A DNA stretch of 21,130 nucleotides from Verrucomicrobiota bacterium (GTDB lineage Bacteria > Verrucomicrobiota > Verrucomicrobiia > Opitutales > Opitutaceae). Under the pieces are notes generated by a model. It saw nothing but the letters and a program-made list of their open reading frames with translations, ran no database searches and was not told the DNA's origin. The DNA is taken from assembly GCA_023430565.1 (NCBI GenBank), contig JAEZAD010000007.1, positions 1-21,130 of the forward strand. The letters run 5' to 3'. A program made the translations under genes and the position numbers. This document shows, in pieces, positions 6,821-16,513 of the stretch; position 1 is the stretch's first letter; every line of letters begins with the position of its first letter.

Positions 6821-8365
6821 CTAGAATCGCGCGGTGACTTCCTGCTGGTGGCCGGGGTCGAGCGTGAGCTCGCCGAGGGTGGCGCATTCGATATCGTCGT
6901 TTTTGTAGAGCTTGAAACGGATGGGCGCGGAGGCGTCGGCGGTTTCCCAGCGCCATTTGCCGATTGAGACGAATTGAAGGGGCATGCCTTTCTCCCAACT
7001 CAAACCGGGTCCGTCGCCGCGAATGAAGAGACGGTTGCCGATGCCGATGTAGGCGGTGGCGATGAGGCGGGTCGCGCCGTCGGAGGAGAGCACGCGCTCG
7101 ACGGCGTCGCGGGCGGTGACGGGCGTGTCGTCGCTCGACTCGCCGGTGGAGTCGGCGCGCGGGTTGTCGTCGTCGAGCGGAAGGGAGAGCGACGGGGCGG
7201 GCTCGGGTTCGGGTTTGCGCGGGGTGCGTTTGCGCGGCGGTCGCTCGGTGGGCGGCGCGGTGGTTGGCGCGGCGGGAGCGGGTGAGAGGGTTTCGACGGG
7301 ATCGGACTCGGCGGGATCGGGCGGAGCTGGAAAAGGGTCAGCGCTCGGTGGCGCCACGGGCTCGATCGCGGAAATCGACTCGGTCGGAACGGGAGGTGGT
7401 TCGTCGTTGGGCGGAGTGGCGAGCTCGGCGTCGACGGGGTTGGGTGCGGGCATCGCGACGGGGGTTTCTTCCGGGCCGACGGATTCGTCGCGGCGGGCTT
7501 TGCGCGGGCGTTTGGGTGGTGAGGCGACGTCGATGCTCGCGGGCGGAGAGGTTTGTTCCGGCGCAGCGGAGGGGGCGGGCGTGGGAGTGCCGGATGAGAA
7601 CGAGGCGACGGCTTGGGCGGCGGCGGATTCGATGGCGGCGATGACGGCGGCGGTGCGCTCGGCGAGCTTTGCGTCGATGGCGGCGAGGGTTTTCGCTTCG
7701 GCGGCGGTGAGTTCGCGGGTGAAGATGGCGAGGGAGTCGGCGATGGCTGCGGAGGCGTCGGCGGGGAGGCGGGTTGCGGCGGTTTCGGCGCGCTGAACGA
7801 GTTCGGTGCGGGCGGTGAGGGTTTTCTGCGCGGCGGCGTCGAGGCGGGCGAGTTCGGCGACGGCTTTGTGAATTTTGTCGGCGAGGGTGGCGAGGCGTTC
7901 GCCTTCGGCGGTCCGGAGTTCGGCGACTTCCTTTTCGAGCTCTTCGCGGTCGTCCTCGCGTGCGTTGTCGAGCTGGGCGTTGAACTCGGCGATTTTGTCC
8001 TGGAGCTTGTGGGGGAGTTGCTCGGCTTGTTTGAGGTTCTTGTGGGCGAGTTCGGTGATTTCGTGGAAGCCGTTGGCGGCGATGCTGATTTGTTCGGCGG
8101 AACTGGCGATGGTGCGCGAGAGCGATTCGAGGGAGCGCTGGCGCTCGTCGAGGACCTCGTTCTTTTTGCGTTCGTAGCGGGCGACGAGGGGGACGAGGGC
8201 GACGAGGGCGCCGGCGAAGACGCAGCCGACGATGAGGAAACTGGTTTCGAGCGGGAGCGGCCGGGGGCTGCGTTCGAAGATCAGCCACGCGGCCGCGAGG
8301 AAAGCGGCGTCGGCGACGAAGAAGATCCAGCTGGGGAGCTTGGGGGGCGGTTCGGGGAGGCTCAT
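6821..8365 (-). CDS. Two-helix membrane protein with coiled coil, proline-rich linker and C-terminal beta domain
   Basis: 514 residues, no named family recognised. Order of parts: Pro-rich cap; membrane helices at 13-30 and 42-62, followed by RYERKK, which predicts both ends in the cytoplasm; a long Ala/Glu/Lys coiled coil at about 66-265 (RSLESLSRTIASSAEQI and similar); a Pro/Ala/Glu and Arg/Lys linker at about 275-412, including PPKRPRKARR and PPRKRTPRKPEPEP; and a compact C-terminal domain at 415-514 (DAVERVLSSDG, AYIGIGNRLFIRGDGPG, WEKGMPLQFVSIGKWRWE, PIRFKLYKNDD). The C-terminal block has the strand spacing of small beta-sandwich, carbohydrate-binding-like domains, which is a resemblance and not an assignment. 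The coiled coil recalls MCP or RmuC-type scaffolds but no signalling motif is visible. It is a single-gene unit, divergent from the gene at 8529. Confidence 0.8.
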   Translation of the reverse strand: MSLPEPPPKLPSWIFFVADAAFLAAAWLIFERSPRPLPLETSFLIVGCVFAGALVALVPLVARYERKKNEVLDERQRSLESLSRTIASSAEQISIAANGFHEITELAHKNLKQAEQLPHKLQDKIAEFNAQLDNAREDDREELEKEVAELRTAEGERLATLADKIHKAVAELARLDAAAQKTLTARTELVQRAETAATRLPADASAAIADSLAIFTRELTAAEAKTLAAIDAKLAERTAAVIAAIESAAAQAVASFSSGTPTPAPSAAPEQTSPPASIDVASPPKRPRKARRDESVGPEETPVAMPAPNPVDAELATPPNDEPPPVPTESISAIEPVAPPSADPFPAPPDPAESDPVETLSPAPAAPTTAPPTERPPRKRTPRKPEPEPAPSLSLPLDDDNPRADSTGESSDDTPVTARDAVERVLSSDGATRLIATAYIGIGNRLFIRGDGPGLSWEKGMPLQFVSIGKWRWETADASAPIRFKLYKNDDIECATLGELTLDPGHQQEVTARF

Positions 8366-8528
8366 GGGATCGGCTGGCGGCCGGCGCCGCGTGGCGCGAG
8401 CGGCGCGGGGAGTTTGTGCGGCGAGGGTGGAGGTTTTTCAATCACGGAGTGGCTGGGGAGCACGGGGAAGCGCGAGCGGGACGGGTGTCGGATTGCGTTC
8501 GGGGGGCGGACGTGCATTCGTTTCCGCG

Positions 8529-8810
8529 ATGAGCCTCGGCAACTTTCTGCGGATCGAGCGGGAGGAGCGCGACGGGTCCCGGCACTACGTGGTGCATACG
8601 CACGATCCGAAATTCTCGATGGAGCTCACGCCGGATCGCGAGGCGCCGGACAAGGTCGGCAAAGGTGTGATCAAGCGCGTGTGCGTGCCGAACTCGTGGG
8701 CGGGCGATTACGGGAAATACGCGAAACTGATGAATGAGGCGCAGGAATTTTTCACGCAGTCGTTTGCGGAGCCGGCGCCGAAGCTGGAAGTGCGGCGGCT
8801 GGGGCGGTGA
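8529..8810 (+). CDS. Conserved-looking 93-residue protein of unknown function
   Basis: Small soluble protein beginning MSLGNFLRIEREERDGS, with a beta-like stretch HYVVHTHDPKFSMEL, then GKGVIKRVCVPNSWAGDY and an acidic/aromatic helix KLMNEAQEFFTQSF. I chose ATG 8529 because upstream in-frame sequence (to 8232) is the low-complexity shadow of the opposite-strand gene. No signal peptide, membrane helix or known motif. It faces the 514-residue protein across a 163-nt GC-rich divergent spacer (8366-8528) in which I see no clear promoter. The composition (balanced, with His, Phe, Trp and Tyr) looks like a folded protein. Function unknown. Confidence 0.65.
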   Translation: MSLGNFLRIEREERDGSRHYVVHTHDPKFSMELTPDREAPDKVGKGVIKRVCVPNSWAGDYGKYAKLMNEAQEFFTQSFAEPAPKLEVRRLGR

Positions 8811-8828
8811 GCGCTGGACGGAGCGCGA

Positions 8829-8875
8829 GCAAGCTTGCGGCTTACGCGAAGGGGCGGGTTGAGCGAAAATTTTCG
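8829..8875. repeat. Two perfect palindromes between convergent genes
   Basis: GCAAGCTTGC (8829-8838) and the 12-bp CGAAAATTTTCG (8864-8875) lie in the 82-nt gap between a + strand gene ending at 8810 and a - strand gene ending at 8893. The second is strikingly AT-rich for this sequence. As gapless palindromes they are better protein-binding sites than terminators. Confidence 0.35.
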
Positions 8876-8892
8876 GAGGGCGTGGTGGAGTG

Positions 8893-9261
8893 TCAGAGAC
8901 GGCGCCACGCCATGAACGAGAGCGACATCAGGAGGCCGATCCGGAGCGCGCCTTCGAAGGTGAGAATGACGAGCGTCCATTTGAGGCCGGTGTTGCGACG
9001 GAAGCCGTAGCCGAGGGCGGAGGCGGCGAGGAGGCAGAGGCTTTGGAGTCGCGCAAAAGGAAGAACAAGCAGGCTGGCCATCCAGGCCCAGTAGACGAAC
9101 AGCGTGAAACTCCAGAGAAAGGCGGTGAATTCGCCGAGGCCCAGGGCGCGGGGATCGCCGTGGCGCGCGATTTGTTTGATGCCGAGGTAGCGTTCGCAGA
9201 CGACGAGTTGCCAGATTTCGAAAACGAGAAAGGCGGGGGCGAGGGCCAGCAGCGCGACCAT
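8893..9261 (-). CDS. Small four-helix membrane protein, unknown function
   Basis: 122 residues from the ATG at 9261. A longer version from a TTG at 9387 adds 42 residues of Pro/Ser/Thr-rich sequence with no fold and would run over the ribosome site of the divergent gene, so I prefer 9261. Hydrophobic helices at about 3-21, 47-68, 73-87 and 95-115. Between the first two is a polar loop CERYLGIKQIARHGDPRALG, which looks like the conserved part. Inner-membrane protein with no transport or enzyme motif I recognise. It reads away from the membrane protein at 9398, with a shared 136-nt spacer. Confidence 0.65.
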   Translation of the reverse strand: MVALLALAPAFLVFEIWQLVVCERYLGIKQIARHGDPRALGLGEFTAFLWSFTLFVYWAWMASLLVLPFARLQSLCLLAASALGYGFRRNTGLKWTLVILTFEGALRIGLLMSLSFMAWRRL

Positions 9262-9317
9262 GGCGGGAATGTCGCGCGGAACGGCGGGTGCGCCAAGAAT
9301 CGAATGGCGGGAGGCGG

Positions 9318-9345
9318 TTGCGGGACCGGAACTCGGGGTTATGGT
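9318..9345 (+). promoter_or_regulatory. Weak candidate promoter for the membrane protein at 9398
   Basis: TTGCGG (9318-9323) and TATGGT (9340-9345) with a 16-nt spacer, about 50 nt before the ATG. The -35 matches the sigma-70 consensus in only three positions, so this is a suggestion from position and spacing only. Confidence 0.2.
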
Positions 9346-9397
9346 GCGGCGCGTTGCGGCCAGCGGCGGCGTGAGAAACCCAGACAAGGAGGCGCGA

Positions 9398-9862
9398 ATG
9401 AATCCGTTGACGATGATTGGGAGTTATCTGGCGACCGCGGTGGTGGCTGGGGGTTTAGGCGGCGTGGCGATGCTGGGCGCGATGGCGTTGATGACGCGCG
9501 GCGGGCTGGCGCGAGGGAACATGGTCATGGCGTTGGGCGGGCTGGTGACGAAGACGCGCGGAAACGCGTTTCGCGTCGGCATGATCCTGCACACGATCTC
9601 GGCGATCGGCTTCGCGATGGTTTATGCGATGGCGATGTTATGGCTGGGGAGAACGGGAATGCCGGAGGCACTCTTTGTCGGGACGGGCATCGGATTTCTC
9701 CATGGGCTCATCGTGAGCCTGATGCTGGTCTGGGTCGTGGCGGAGGGGCATCCGTTCGAGGAATACACGGACGCGGGCTTGGCAGTGGGATTGAGCCATC
9801 TGCTCGGCCACGTGGTGTATGGGGCGGTGGTCGGGCTGGTGATCGGGGTGTCGCCGTTGTGA
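9398..9862 (+). CDS. Four-helix integral membrane protein, unknown function
   Basis: 154 residues; the start is fixed by AAGGAGG at 9386-9392, 5 nt before ATG 9398 and one of the best ribosome sites in the window. Hydrophobic segments at about 8-32, 60-83, 90-115 and 127-151. Small-residue motifs (GGLGGVAMLGAMAL, GTGIGFLHGL, GLSHLLGHVVYGAVVG) suggest tight helix packing. Conserved-looking polar residues include H65, H102, the EGHPFEEYTDAG loop at 116-127, and H134/H138. The spaced histidines in or next to helices could bind a metal or cofactor, but that is speculative. Likely inner membrane; I cannot name a family. Followed by a GCGCGGT/ACCGCGC hairpin. Confidence 0.72.
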   Translation: MNPLTMIGSYLATAVVAGGLGGVAMLGAMALMTRGGLARGNMVMALGGLVTKTRGNAFRVGMILHTISAIGFAMVYAMAMLWLGRTGMPEALFVGTGIGFLHGLIVSLMLVWVVAEGHPFEEYTDAGLAVGLSHLLGHVVYGAVVGLVIGVSPL

Positions 9863-9864
9863 AA

Positions 9865-9883
9865 GCGCGGTGAGAGACCGCGC
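9865..9883. terminator. Hairpin between convergent genes
   Basis: GCGCGGT (9865-9871), loop GAGAG, ACCGCGC (9877-9883): a perfect 7-bp GC stem in the 37-nt gap between the gene ending at 9862 and the aldo/keto reductase ending at 9900 on the other strand. No U tract; it could serve both strands. Confidence 0.4.
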
Positions 9884-9899
9884 CTGCATTGGGCGTTGA

Positions 9900-10889
9900 T
9901 TATTTGCCGGAATACCAGACGCCGCGGCGCCAGTTGTGGCGGCGGAGGCGAACGAGGAGATCGGCCCGCATCGGCGGAAGATCGCTCACGCCGCAGTTGG
10001 CTTCGGCTTGTGCGGGCGTGCGGATGCCGGGGATCACCGTCGAAACGGCGGGGTGCGCGAGGACGAACTTGATGGCGGCCTGCGCCAGGGTGAAGGGGGA
10101 GCCGTCGAGGTCCTGGCGGATTTCTTCCGCGCGCGCGACGGCGCGGGCAAGGCGGTCGCCTTCGAAGTATTTGGCGCGAAAATCGTCGGCCGCGAACTTT
10201 GTGTCGGCGGTGAATTTGCCGGTGAGCACGCCTTCATCGAAGACCACGCGCACGATGACACCGACGCCGCATTCCTTCGCGACATCGAGCAATTCGGCCG
10301 CGGGCTCTTGTTCGAAGAGGTTGTAGATGACCTGCACGCTATCGACCCAGCCGCCGCGCATGAGATCGATGACGCTGTTCTGATCCTGCTCGGGGGTGGA
10401 GACGCCGATGAGGCCGACCTTTCCCTCGGCCTGGAGAGCGCGGAGAATTTTGAAAGGCGTGGGATTGCGATTCCATGCGCGAGTCCAGGTGTGGAGTTGC
10501 AGAAGATCGAGTTGGTCGGTGCCGAGGTTGGCGCAGCGCGTGGCGATGTTTTCGCGCAGATAGGATTCGGAGTAGCGCTCCTCGGCGCGGTCGTAGGGCG
10601 AGGGCGGCCAGGTGCCGTCGGACGGCGGGGTCTTGGTGGCGACGAAGATCTTTTCCTTGCGGCCGGATTCGGCGCGTTCGCGGAGGACCTGGGCGATGAG
10701 CTTTTCGCTGCGGCCGTCGCCGTAGCCGGCGGCGGTGTCGATGAAGTTGACGCCGAGATCGAGCGCGTGATGCAGCGCGGCGAGCGAGTCGGTGTCGGCC
10801 TGTGCGCCCCACGATCCGCCGATGGCCCAGGCGCCGAAGCCGATTTCAGAAACGTTGAAGGGATGGCGTCCGAAGGGGCGGTGTTTCAT
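9900..10889 (-). CDS. Aldo/keto reductase
   Basis: 329-residue NAD(P)H-dependent oxidoreductase of the AKR superfamily (TIM barrel), acting on carbonyl substrates in the cytosol. The catalytic tetrad is visible: D51 and Y56 in FIDTAAGYGDGRSE, K86 in FVATKTPP and H133 in LDLLQLHTW. C-terminal cofactor-binding residues fall in the VIPGIRTPAQAEAN block at about 288-301. Start ATG at 10889 gives the usual N-terminus (RPFGRHPFNVSEIGFGAWAIGG). It resembles the general-stress/YdjG or IolS-like branch in overall form, and the substrate is not predictable. It lies 62 nt downstream of the N-acetyltransferase on the same strand, so the two may be co-transcribed. Confidence 0.93.
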   Translation of the reverse strand: MKHRPFGRHPFNVSEIGFGAWAIGGSWGAQADTDSLAALHHALDLGVNFIDTAAGYGDGRSEKLIAQVLRERAESGRKEKIFVATKTPPSDGTWPPSPYDRAEERYSESYLRENIATRCANLGTDQLDLLQLHTWTRAWNRNPTPFKILRALQAEGKVGLIGVSTPEQDQNSVIDLMRGGWVDSVQVIYNLFEQEPAAELLDVAKECGVGVIVRVVFDEGVLTGKFTADTKFAADDFRAKYFEGDRLARAVARAEEIRQDLDGSPFTLAQAAIKFVLAHPAVSTVIPGIRTPAQAEANCGVSDLPPMRADLLVRLRRHNWRRGVWYSGK

Positions 10890-10951
10890 GGAGGTCCGAT
10901 CTTGTTCATGCGGCGGACGACGGGCGCGAGGAGAATTTCAACGCGGACGTT

Positions 10952-11782
10952 TTACTGTGCCGGGGAAACGGGCGACGAGGCGAGTCCGGGTGCGTCGAAG
11001 CGGGTGCCGGCGGGAAAGGTGAGCGCAAAGAAATCGCCGAGGACCTCGAGGAGTTCGGCGGGCGTGGCGAGCTCGCGTGTTTCCACACGACCGTCGGTCC
11101 AGCGTGTGGTGAACTGGCGGTTCAACAAGGTGTGGCGGCGATCGGGGGCGGTGAGCGCGACGGTGAGGTTTTGGCGAAAGCGCGATTCGGGCCACGTGCT
11201 CGTGAACCAGTTTCCCATTTCGAAGTCGGGAACGAACATGGGCTGGAGGGTGAACTCGTAGAGATCGGCCCAAGCGCCGGCGTGTTCGGCCTGATGGACC
11301 AGGACGTCGCCGCGGCGCAGGAGCCGACGACGCTCGTGCGGAGTGGGTTGCGGCGCATCGGTGTCGAGCAGGAGAGGGGCGCTGAGCGAGCCCGAGCCAA
11401 AGCCGGTGTCGGCGAGGAGGTGGCGGCCGGTCGCTTCGACGGCCAGGATCATATGGGTGAGCGCTGTTTTCACCTCGGCGGGGACCTGCCAGCGCACGCG
11501 GGCGGCGAGGGGCGTGACGCGAAAGCCGAGCGCCGTGAGCGCTGCGGCGAAAAGGGTGTTGTGCTCGAAGCAATATCCACCGCGGCGGTCGTGTATCAGC
11601 TTTTGTTGGACTGAGGACGGATCGATGCGGATGGGGCGGCCGAGAAGGATGTCGAGATTCTCGAACGGGATCGAGCAGACGTGGCGGTAATGGATCTGGG
11701 CGAGCGCCGCGAGGGAGGCTTCTCGCGGGCCGGTGTAGTCGATGCGGGCGAGATAGGCGTCGAGGTCGAACGAACTGGGCAT
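10952..11782 (-). CDS. nat: Arylamine N-acetyltransferase
   Basis: Transfers acetyl from acetyl-CoA to arylamines, hydrazines or related substrates through a cysteine-protease-like triad. From ATG 11782 the protein has 276 residues, normal for the family. Triad: C71 in RRGGYCFEHN, H110 in ALTHMILAV and D125 in LLADTGFGS. The N-terminal FDLDAYLARIDYTGPRE and IPFENLDILLGRPI are also typical. A TTG four codons upstream (11794) is possible; no clear ribosome site supports either. Cytosolic. Some bacterial NATs serve amide-bond formation in secondary metabolism, but no biosynthetic cluster is visible here. A strong terminator (11851-11878) separates it from the gene further upstream on the strand. 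Confidence 0.94.
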   Translation of the reverse strand: MPSSFDLDAYLARIDYTGPREASLAALAQIHYRHVCSIPFENLDILLGRPIRIDPSSVQQKLIHDRRGGYCFEHNTLFAAALTALGFRVTPLAARVRWQVPAEVKTALTHMILAVEATGRHLLADTGFGSGSLSAPLLLDTDAPQPTPHERRRLLRRGDVLVHQAEHAGAWADLYEFTLQPMFVPDFEMGNWFTSTWPESRFRQNLTVALTAPDRRHTLLNRQFTTRWTDGRVETRELATPAELLEVLGDFFALTFPAGTRFDAPGLASSPVSPAQ

Positions 11783-11850
11783 GGGCGTGGGCAAGGCAGA
11801 TGGGGGATCGTGAAGCCAGCCGGCCTGAATCGCGACGACGTTCTTGGAGC

Positions 11851-11878
11851 AAAAAAAAGCGGAGCCTTGCGGCTCCGC
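11851..11878 (-). terminator. Rho-independent terminator of the exported coiled-coil gene
   Basis: Read on the - strand: GCGGAGCC, loop GCAA, GGCTCCGC, then eight T (the + strand A run is 11851-11858). An 8-bp perfect stem with a GNRA-type loop, 27 nt after the stop of the gene at 11905. It separates that gene from the N-acetyltransferase. Confidence 0.9.
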
Positions 11879-11904
11879 GGGGAAAGAACGAGGTGAGCGA
11901 CGGG

Positions 11905-12648
11905 TTATTCCGTGACTGCGCTGCGAAGGGATTTCACTTCCGCCTGCACGTCGTCAACGAGCGCGTTGAAAGCGGTGCGGTTGAAGTTGTCTTCGAGCTC
12001 GTCCTTGCGGTCTTCGAGCGCGTCGACGCGCTTTTCCGCGGCATCGCGAGCCACGCCTTTGGGCATGTCGTCCACGCGGTCGTCGAGCTCGTCGATCGTT
12101 TCCTCGAGGGCGTTGAGCGCCGCGCGAGCGGCGTCCTTGTCGGTGTCGAGCGGACGATTCTTATAGGAGTCGAGATCCATGGCGGCGACGGCGCTGTGGC
12201 CGGCGGCGCGGGCGTCGCGCTTGGCTTCGTCGAGCGTGTCGCCGACTTCGCGGCGGGCGTTGCTGGCCTCGTCGCGATTGAACGTGCGTTTGGTCCAGGC
12301 GGCGAGGCGGTTGCCTTCCGCGCGGATGTCGGCCTTCAGCTCCTCGTAGCGGGATTTCACATACGTTTTGCGGAGGTCGTTGCGACGCTCCTTGAGCACG
12401 TCGATGCGGGCGCGGGCGGCTTCGCGTTCGCTCATGTCGGGGGCGCTATCGACGAGGACATCGAGGCGATCGATCTCGGCGTTGATCTCATCGAGGGCGG
12501 CCTTCGCGGCGTCGCCTTTGATTTCGGAGACTTCCGCCTTGGCGCGGGCGGTGGCTTCGCTGGCCTGGACGAGCACAGGGACGGTGACGGCGGCGAGCGC
12601 CGGGATGAGGATGAAGCGGGAAAGCAGGGAGGATTTCATATTCTGCAT
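11905..12648 (-). CDS. Exported coiled-coil protein, unknown function
   Basis: 247 residues with an N-terminal signal peptide (MKSSLLSR, hydrophobic FILIPALAAVTVPVLV, likely cut after QAS near residue 30). The mature part is almost wholly charged helix rich in Ala, Asp, Glu, Arg and Lys, for example ALDEINAEIDRLDVLVD, ARARIDVLKERRND and AEKRVDALEDRKDELEDNF. Two similar halves can be seen, each with an Ile/Leu-Asp helix, a short D-M linker (SAPDMSEREAARAR versus DDMPKGVARDAAEKR) and a following RxDxLxxRxxxL helix, suggesting an internal duplication. Probably periplasmic and rod-like. ATGs at 12648 and 12639 are both possible; neither has a clear ribosome site. No known family recognised. Confidence 0.75.
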   Translation of the reverse strand: MQNMKSSLLSRFILIPALAAVTVPVLVQASEATARAKAEVSEIKGDAAKAALDEINAEIDRLDVLVDSAPDMSEREAARARIDVLKERRNDLRKTYVKSRYEELKADIRAEGNRLAAWTKRTFNRDEASNARREVGDTLDEAKRDARAAGHSAVAAMDLDSYKNRPLDTDKDAARAALNALEETIDELDDRVDDMPKGVARDAAEKRVDALEDRKDELEDNFNRTAFNALVDDVQAEVKSLRSAVTE

Positions 12649-12826
12649 GGTCTGAGGGGTTGAGTTATTAAACGGCGCGACGAGAAGCCGCGTGTGGGAT
12701 TAGGACGTTAGTGCGCTGAGGCGTGGTGGCTGTTCCGAGGGTGGGAGTGGGCTCCATGGCCGAATAGGTGAGACTACCGATTGCGGGGCAGGGGCGCGAA
12801 AAGCGCGGAAGAATGAACAGGCCAAC

Positions 12827-12854
12827 AAAAAAGGGCGGGTCCGAAGACCCGCCC
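12827..12854 (-). terminator. Rho-independent terminator of the pyrophosphatase gene
   Basis: On the - strand: GGGCGGGTC, UUCG tetraloop, GACCCGCCC, then TTTTTT (+ strand A run 12827-12832). The 9-bp perfect stem starts about 30 nt after the pyrophosphatase stop and isolates it from the next gene. The rest of the 236-nt gap (12649-12884) holds no ORF I trust. Confidence 0.92.
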
Positions 12855-12884
12855 TCGATGGGAAAAAAGGTGAGAGGACCGGTG

Positions 12885-15317
<2,433 letters not shown>

Positions 15318-15391
15318 AGAGGGGTAAGGAAGCGGAAAGAACGAACCGTGTGGGGACGCGGAGGTTCTGCCCACGCGGTGCGCGCGCCGCG

Positions 15392-15422
15392 AGTCTATTC
15401 TCGTCCGCGCTCCGTAGGTAAA
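15392..15422 (-). promoter_or_regulatory. Weak candidate promoter for the pyrophosphatase gene
   Basis: On the - strand TTTACC (15417-15422) and AATAGA (15394-15399), spaced 17 nt, or TAGACT (15392-15397) spaced 19 nt. It lies about 75 nt upstream of ATG 15317 in the 181-nt gap after the LysR gene. Matches to sigma-70 consensus are partial. Confidence 0.25.
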
Positions 15423-15498
15423 GCCCGCCTAATCCGCCCCGGGGGTGCGCCCTTATTCCCGGACGAGCAGCCGCTTAACCGAAGGCACCGCCCTGGCG

Positions 15499-16443
15499 TC
15501 AGGCCGCGGAGGTGCCGGGCGAGCGCTCTTTCGTCGGTGTGCCGAAGCTTTCCGTGACCGAGCGGCAGAGCCCGATGAACGTCTCTTCGCCGAGCGGCAG
15601 CCGGCGGCCTTTCAAGTGCGCGACGCCCCACGTGCGGCGCAGCCGGCGACGGCCGAGCGGGAAATCCACCAACGCGCCCGACTCGAGCTCCGCGCGCGCG
15701 ATCCACGGCGCGAGCACGCCGATTCCGACGCCGATCTTCACGAGCTCCTTGATCGCATCCATGCTGCCGAGCTCGATGTGGTGGCCGAACGTCATGCGCT
15801 CTTCACGGAAGAATTCGTTCACCAGCCGGAACGTGTAACTGGATTTATTATACAGCACGAGCGTCTCGCCTTCGAGCGCTTCGCGGGTCATCCGACCTTC
15901 GCGGGCCCACGCGTGCATCGGCGACGTCAGGAAGCGCAGTTCGTCGGAAAACAACGGCACGAACTCGAACTCGCTGGTCGTTTCCGGCTCGAGCATGATC
16001 GCCAGGTCGATGCGGTTGCTCTGCAGGAGCTCGACCTGTTGCGCATGATCGCCGGGCTCGATCGTGATCACGCACTTGGGGAAGCTCTGCTTGAATTCGC
16101 GCAGCACGGTCGGCAGCAGATACTGACAGGCCGTCGTGCTGGCGCCGACGCGCAACCGCCCGTGGCCCCAGCGCGAAAGCGCATCGAGCCCCGCGCGCGC
16201 GGCGTCCATCTCGCGCAGGATCTTTTCCGTGTGGCGGAGAAATTGTTCGCCCGCCTGCGTGAGCAGCACGTGACGTCCCGCGCGGTCGACGAGCCGGCTG
16301 CCGACCTCGGCTTCGAGGGCCTTGATCGCGTGGCTCACCGCACTCTGCGTGAGAAACAGCTCCTTGGCCGCGCGCGTAAAGCTCTGGCAGCGCGCGAGCG
16401 CGGCGAAAGCGAGCAGCTGCCGGCTGTCCAGCGGGCGGTTCAT
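15499..16443 (-). CDS. LysR-family transcriptional regulator of the nitrate-type transport locus
   Basis: 314 residues from ATG 16443. An upstream in-frame extension (to 16677) runs through the divergent gene and is rejected. N-terminal winged helix-turn-helix: LDSRQLLAFAALARCQSF at 5-22 and RAAKELFLTQSAVSHAIK at 24-41, with GSRLVDRAGRHVLLTQAGE after it. Effector domain from about 90 (LRVGASTTACQYLLPTVL, the IDLAIMLEP strand, and SMDAIKELVKIGVGIGVLAPW). The organisation matches NtcB/CmpR-type regulators, LysR proteins known to control cyanobacterial nitrate and bicarbonate transporters. It is transcribed divergently from the operon starting at 16514, across only 70 nt, the standard arrangement for a LysR protein regulating its neighbour. 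The effector is unknown. Confidence 0.9.
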   Translation of the reverse strand: MNRPLDSRQLLAFAALARCQSFTRAAKELFLTQSAVSHAIKALEAEVGSRLVDRAGRHVLLTQAGEQFLRHTEKILREMDAARAGLDALSRWGHGRLRVGASTTACQYLLPTVLREFKQSFPKCVITIEPGDHAQQVELLQSNRIDLAIMLEPETTSEFEFVPLFSDELRFLTSPMHAWAREGRMTREALEGETLVLYNKSSYTFRLVNEFFREERMTFGHHIELGSMDAIKELVKIGVGIGVLAPWIARAELESGALVDFPLGRRRLRRTWGVAHLKGRRLPLGEETFIGLCRSVTESFGTPTKERSPGTSAA

Positions 16444-16513
16444 GGATGAGCGCCTTTCATTGATGGCATGAAATCTTTGCAAAGCACTTATCAGGCCAGC
16501 TCCGACTTGTGGC
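16444..16513. promoter_or_regulatory. Divergent control region with a perfect palindrome
   Basis: The 70-nt spacer between lysR and the transport operon contains CTTTGCAAAG (16475-16484), a perfect 10-bp palindrome, with the near-palindrome ATGGCAT just before it (16464-16470). LysR regulators bind such dyads (T-N11-A type) in shared promoters, so this is the best candidate operator. No clear -35/-10 pair is visible in either direction. Confidence 0.45.

Noticed and set aside
7613..8737. 374-codon Gly/Glu-rich open frame on the + strand
   Set aside because: It lies antisense to the 514-residue coiled-coil protein; its composition mirrors that gene's Ala/Leu/Ser/Pro codons.
9262..9387. N-terminal extension of the small membrane protein from a TTG start
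   Set aside because: It is low-complexity and would cover the ribosome site and possible promoter of the divergent gene.
16463..16481. Sigma-54 promoter upstream of the transport operon
   Set aside because: TGGCAT and TTGCA resemble the -24/-12 elements, but the spacing is 7 nt instead of 5 between the hexamer and the pentamer.
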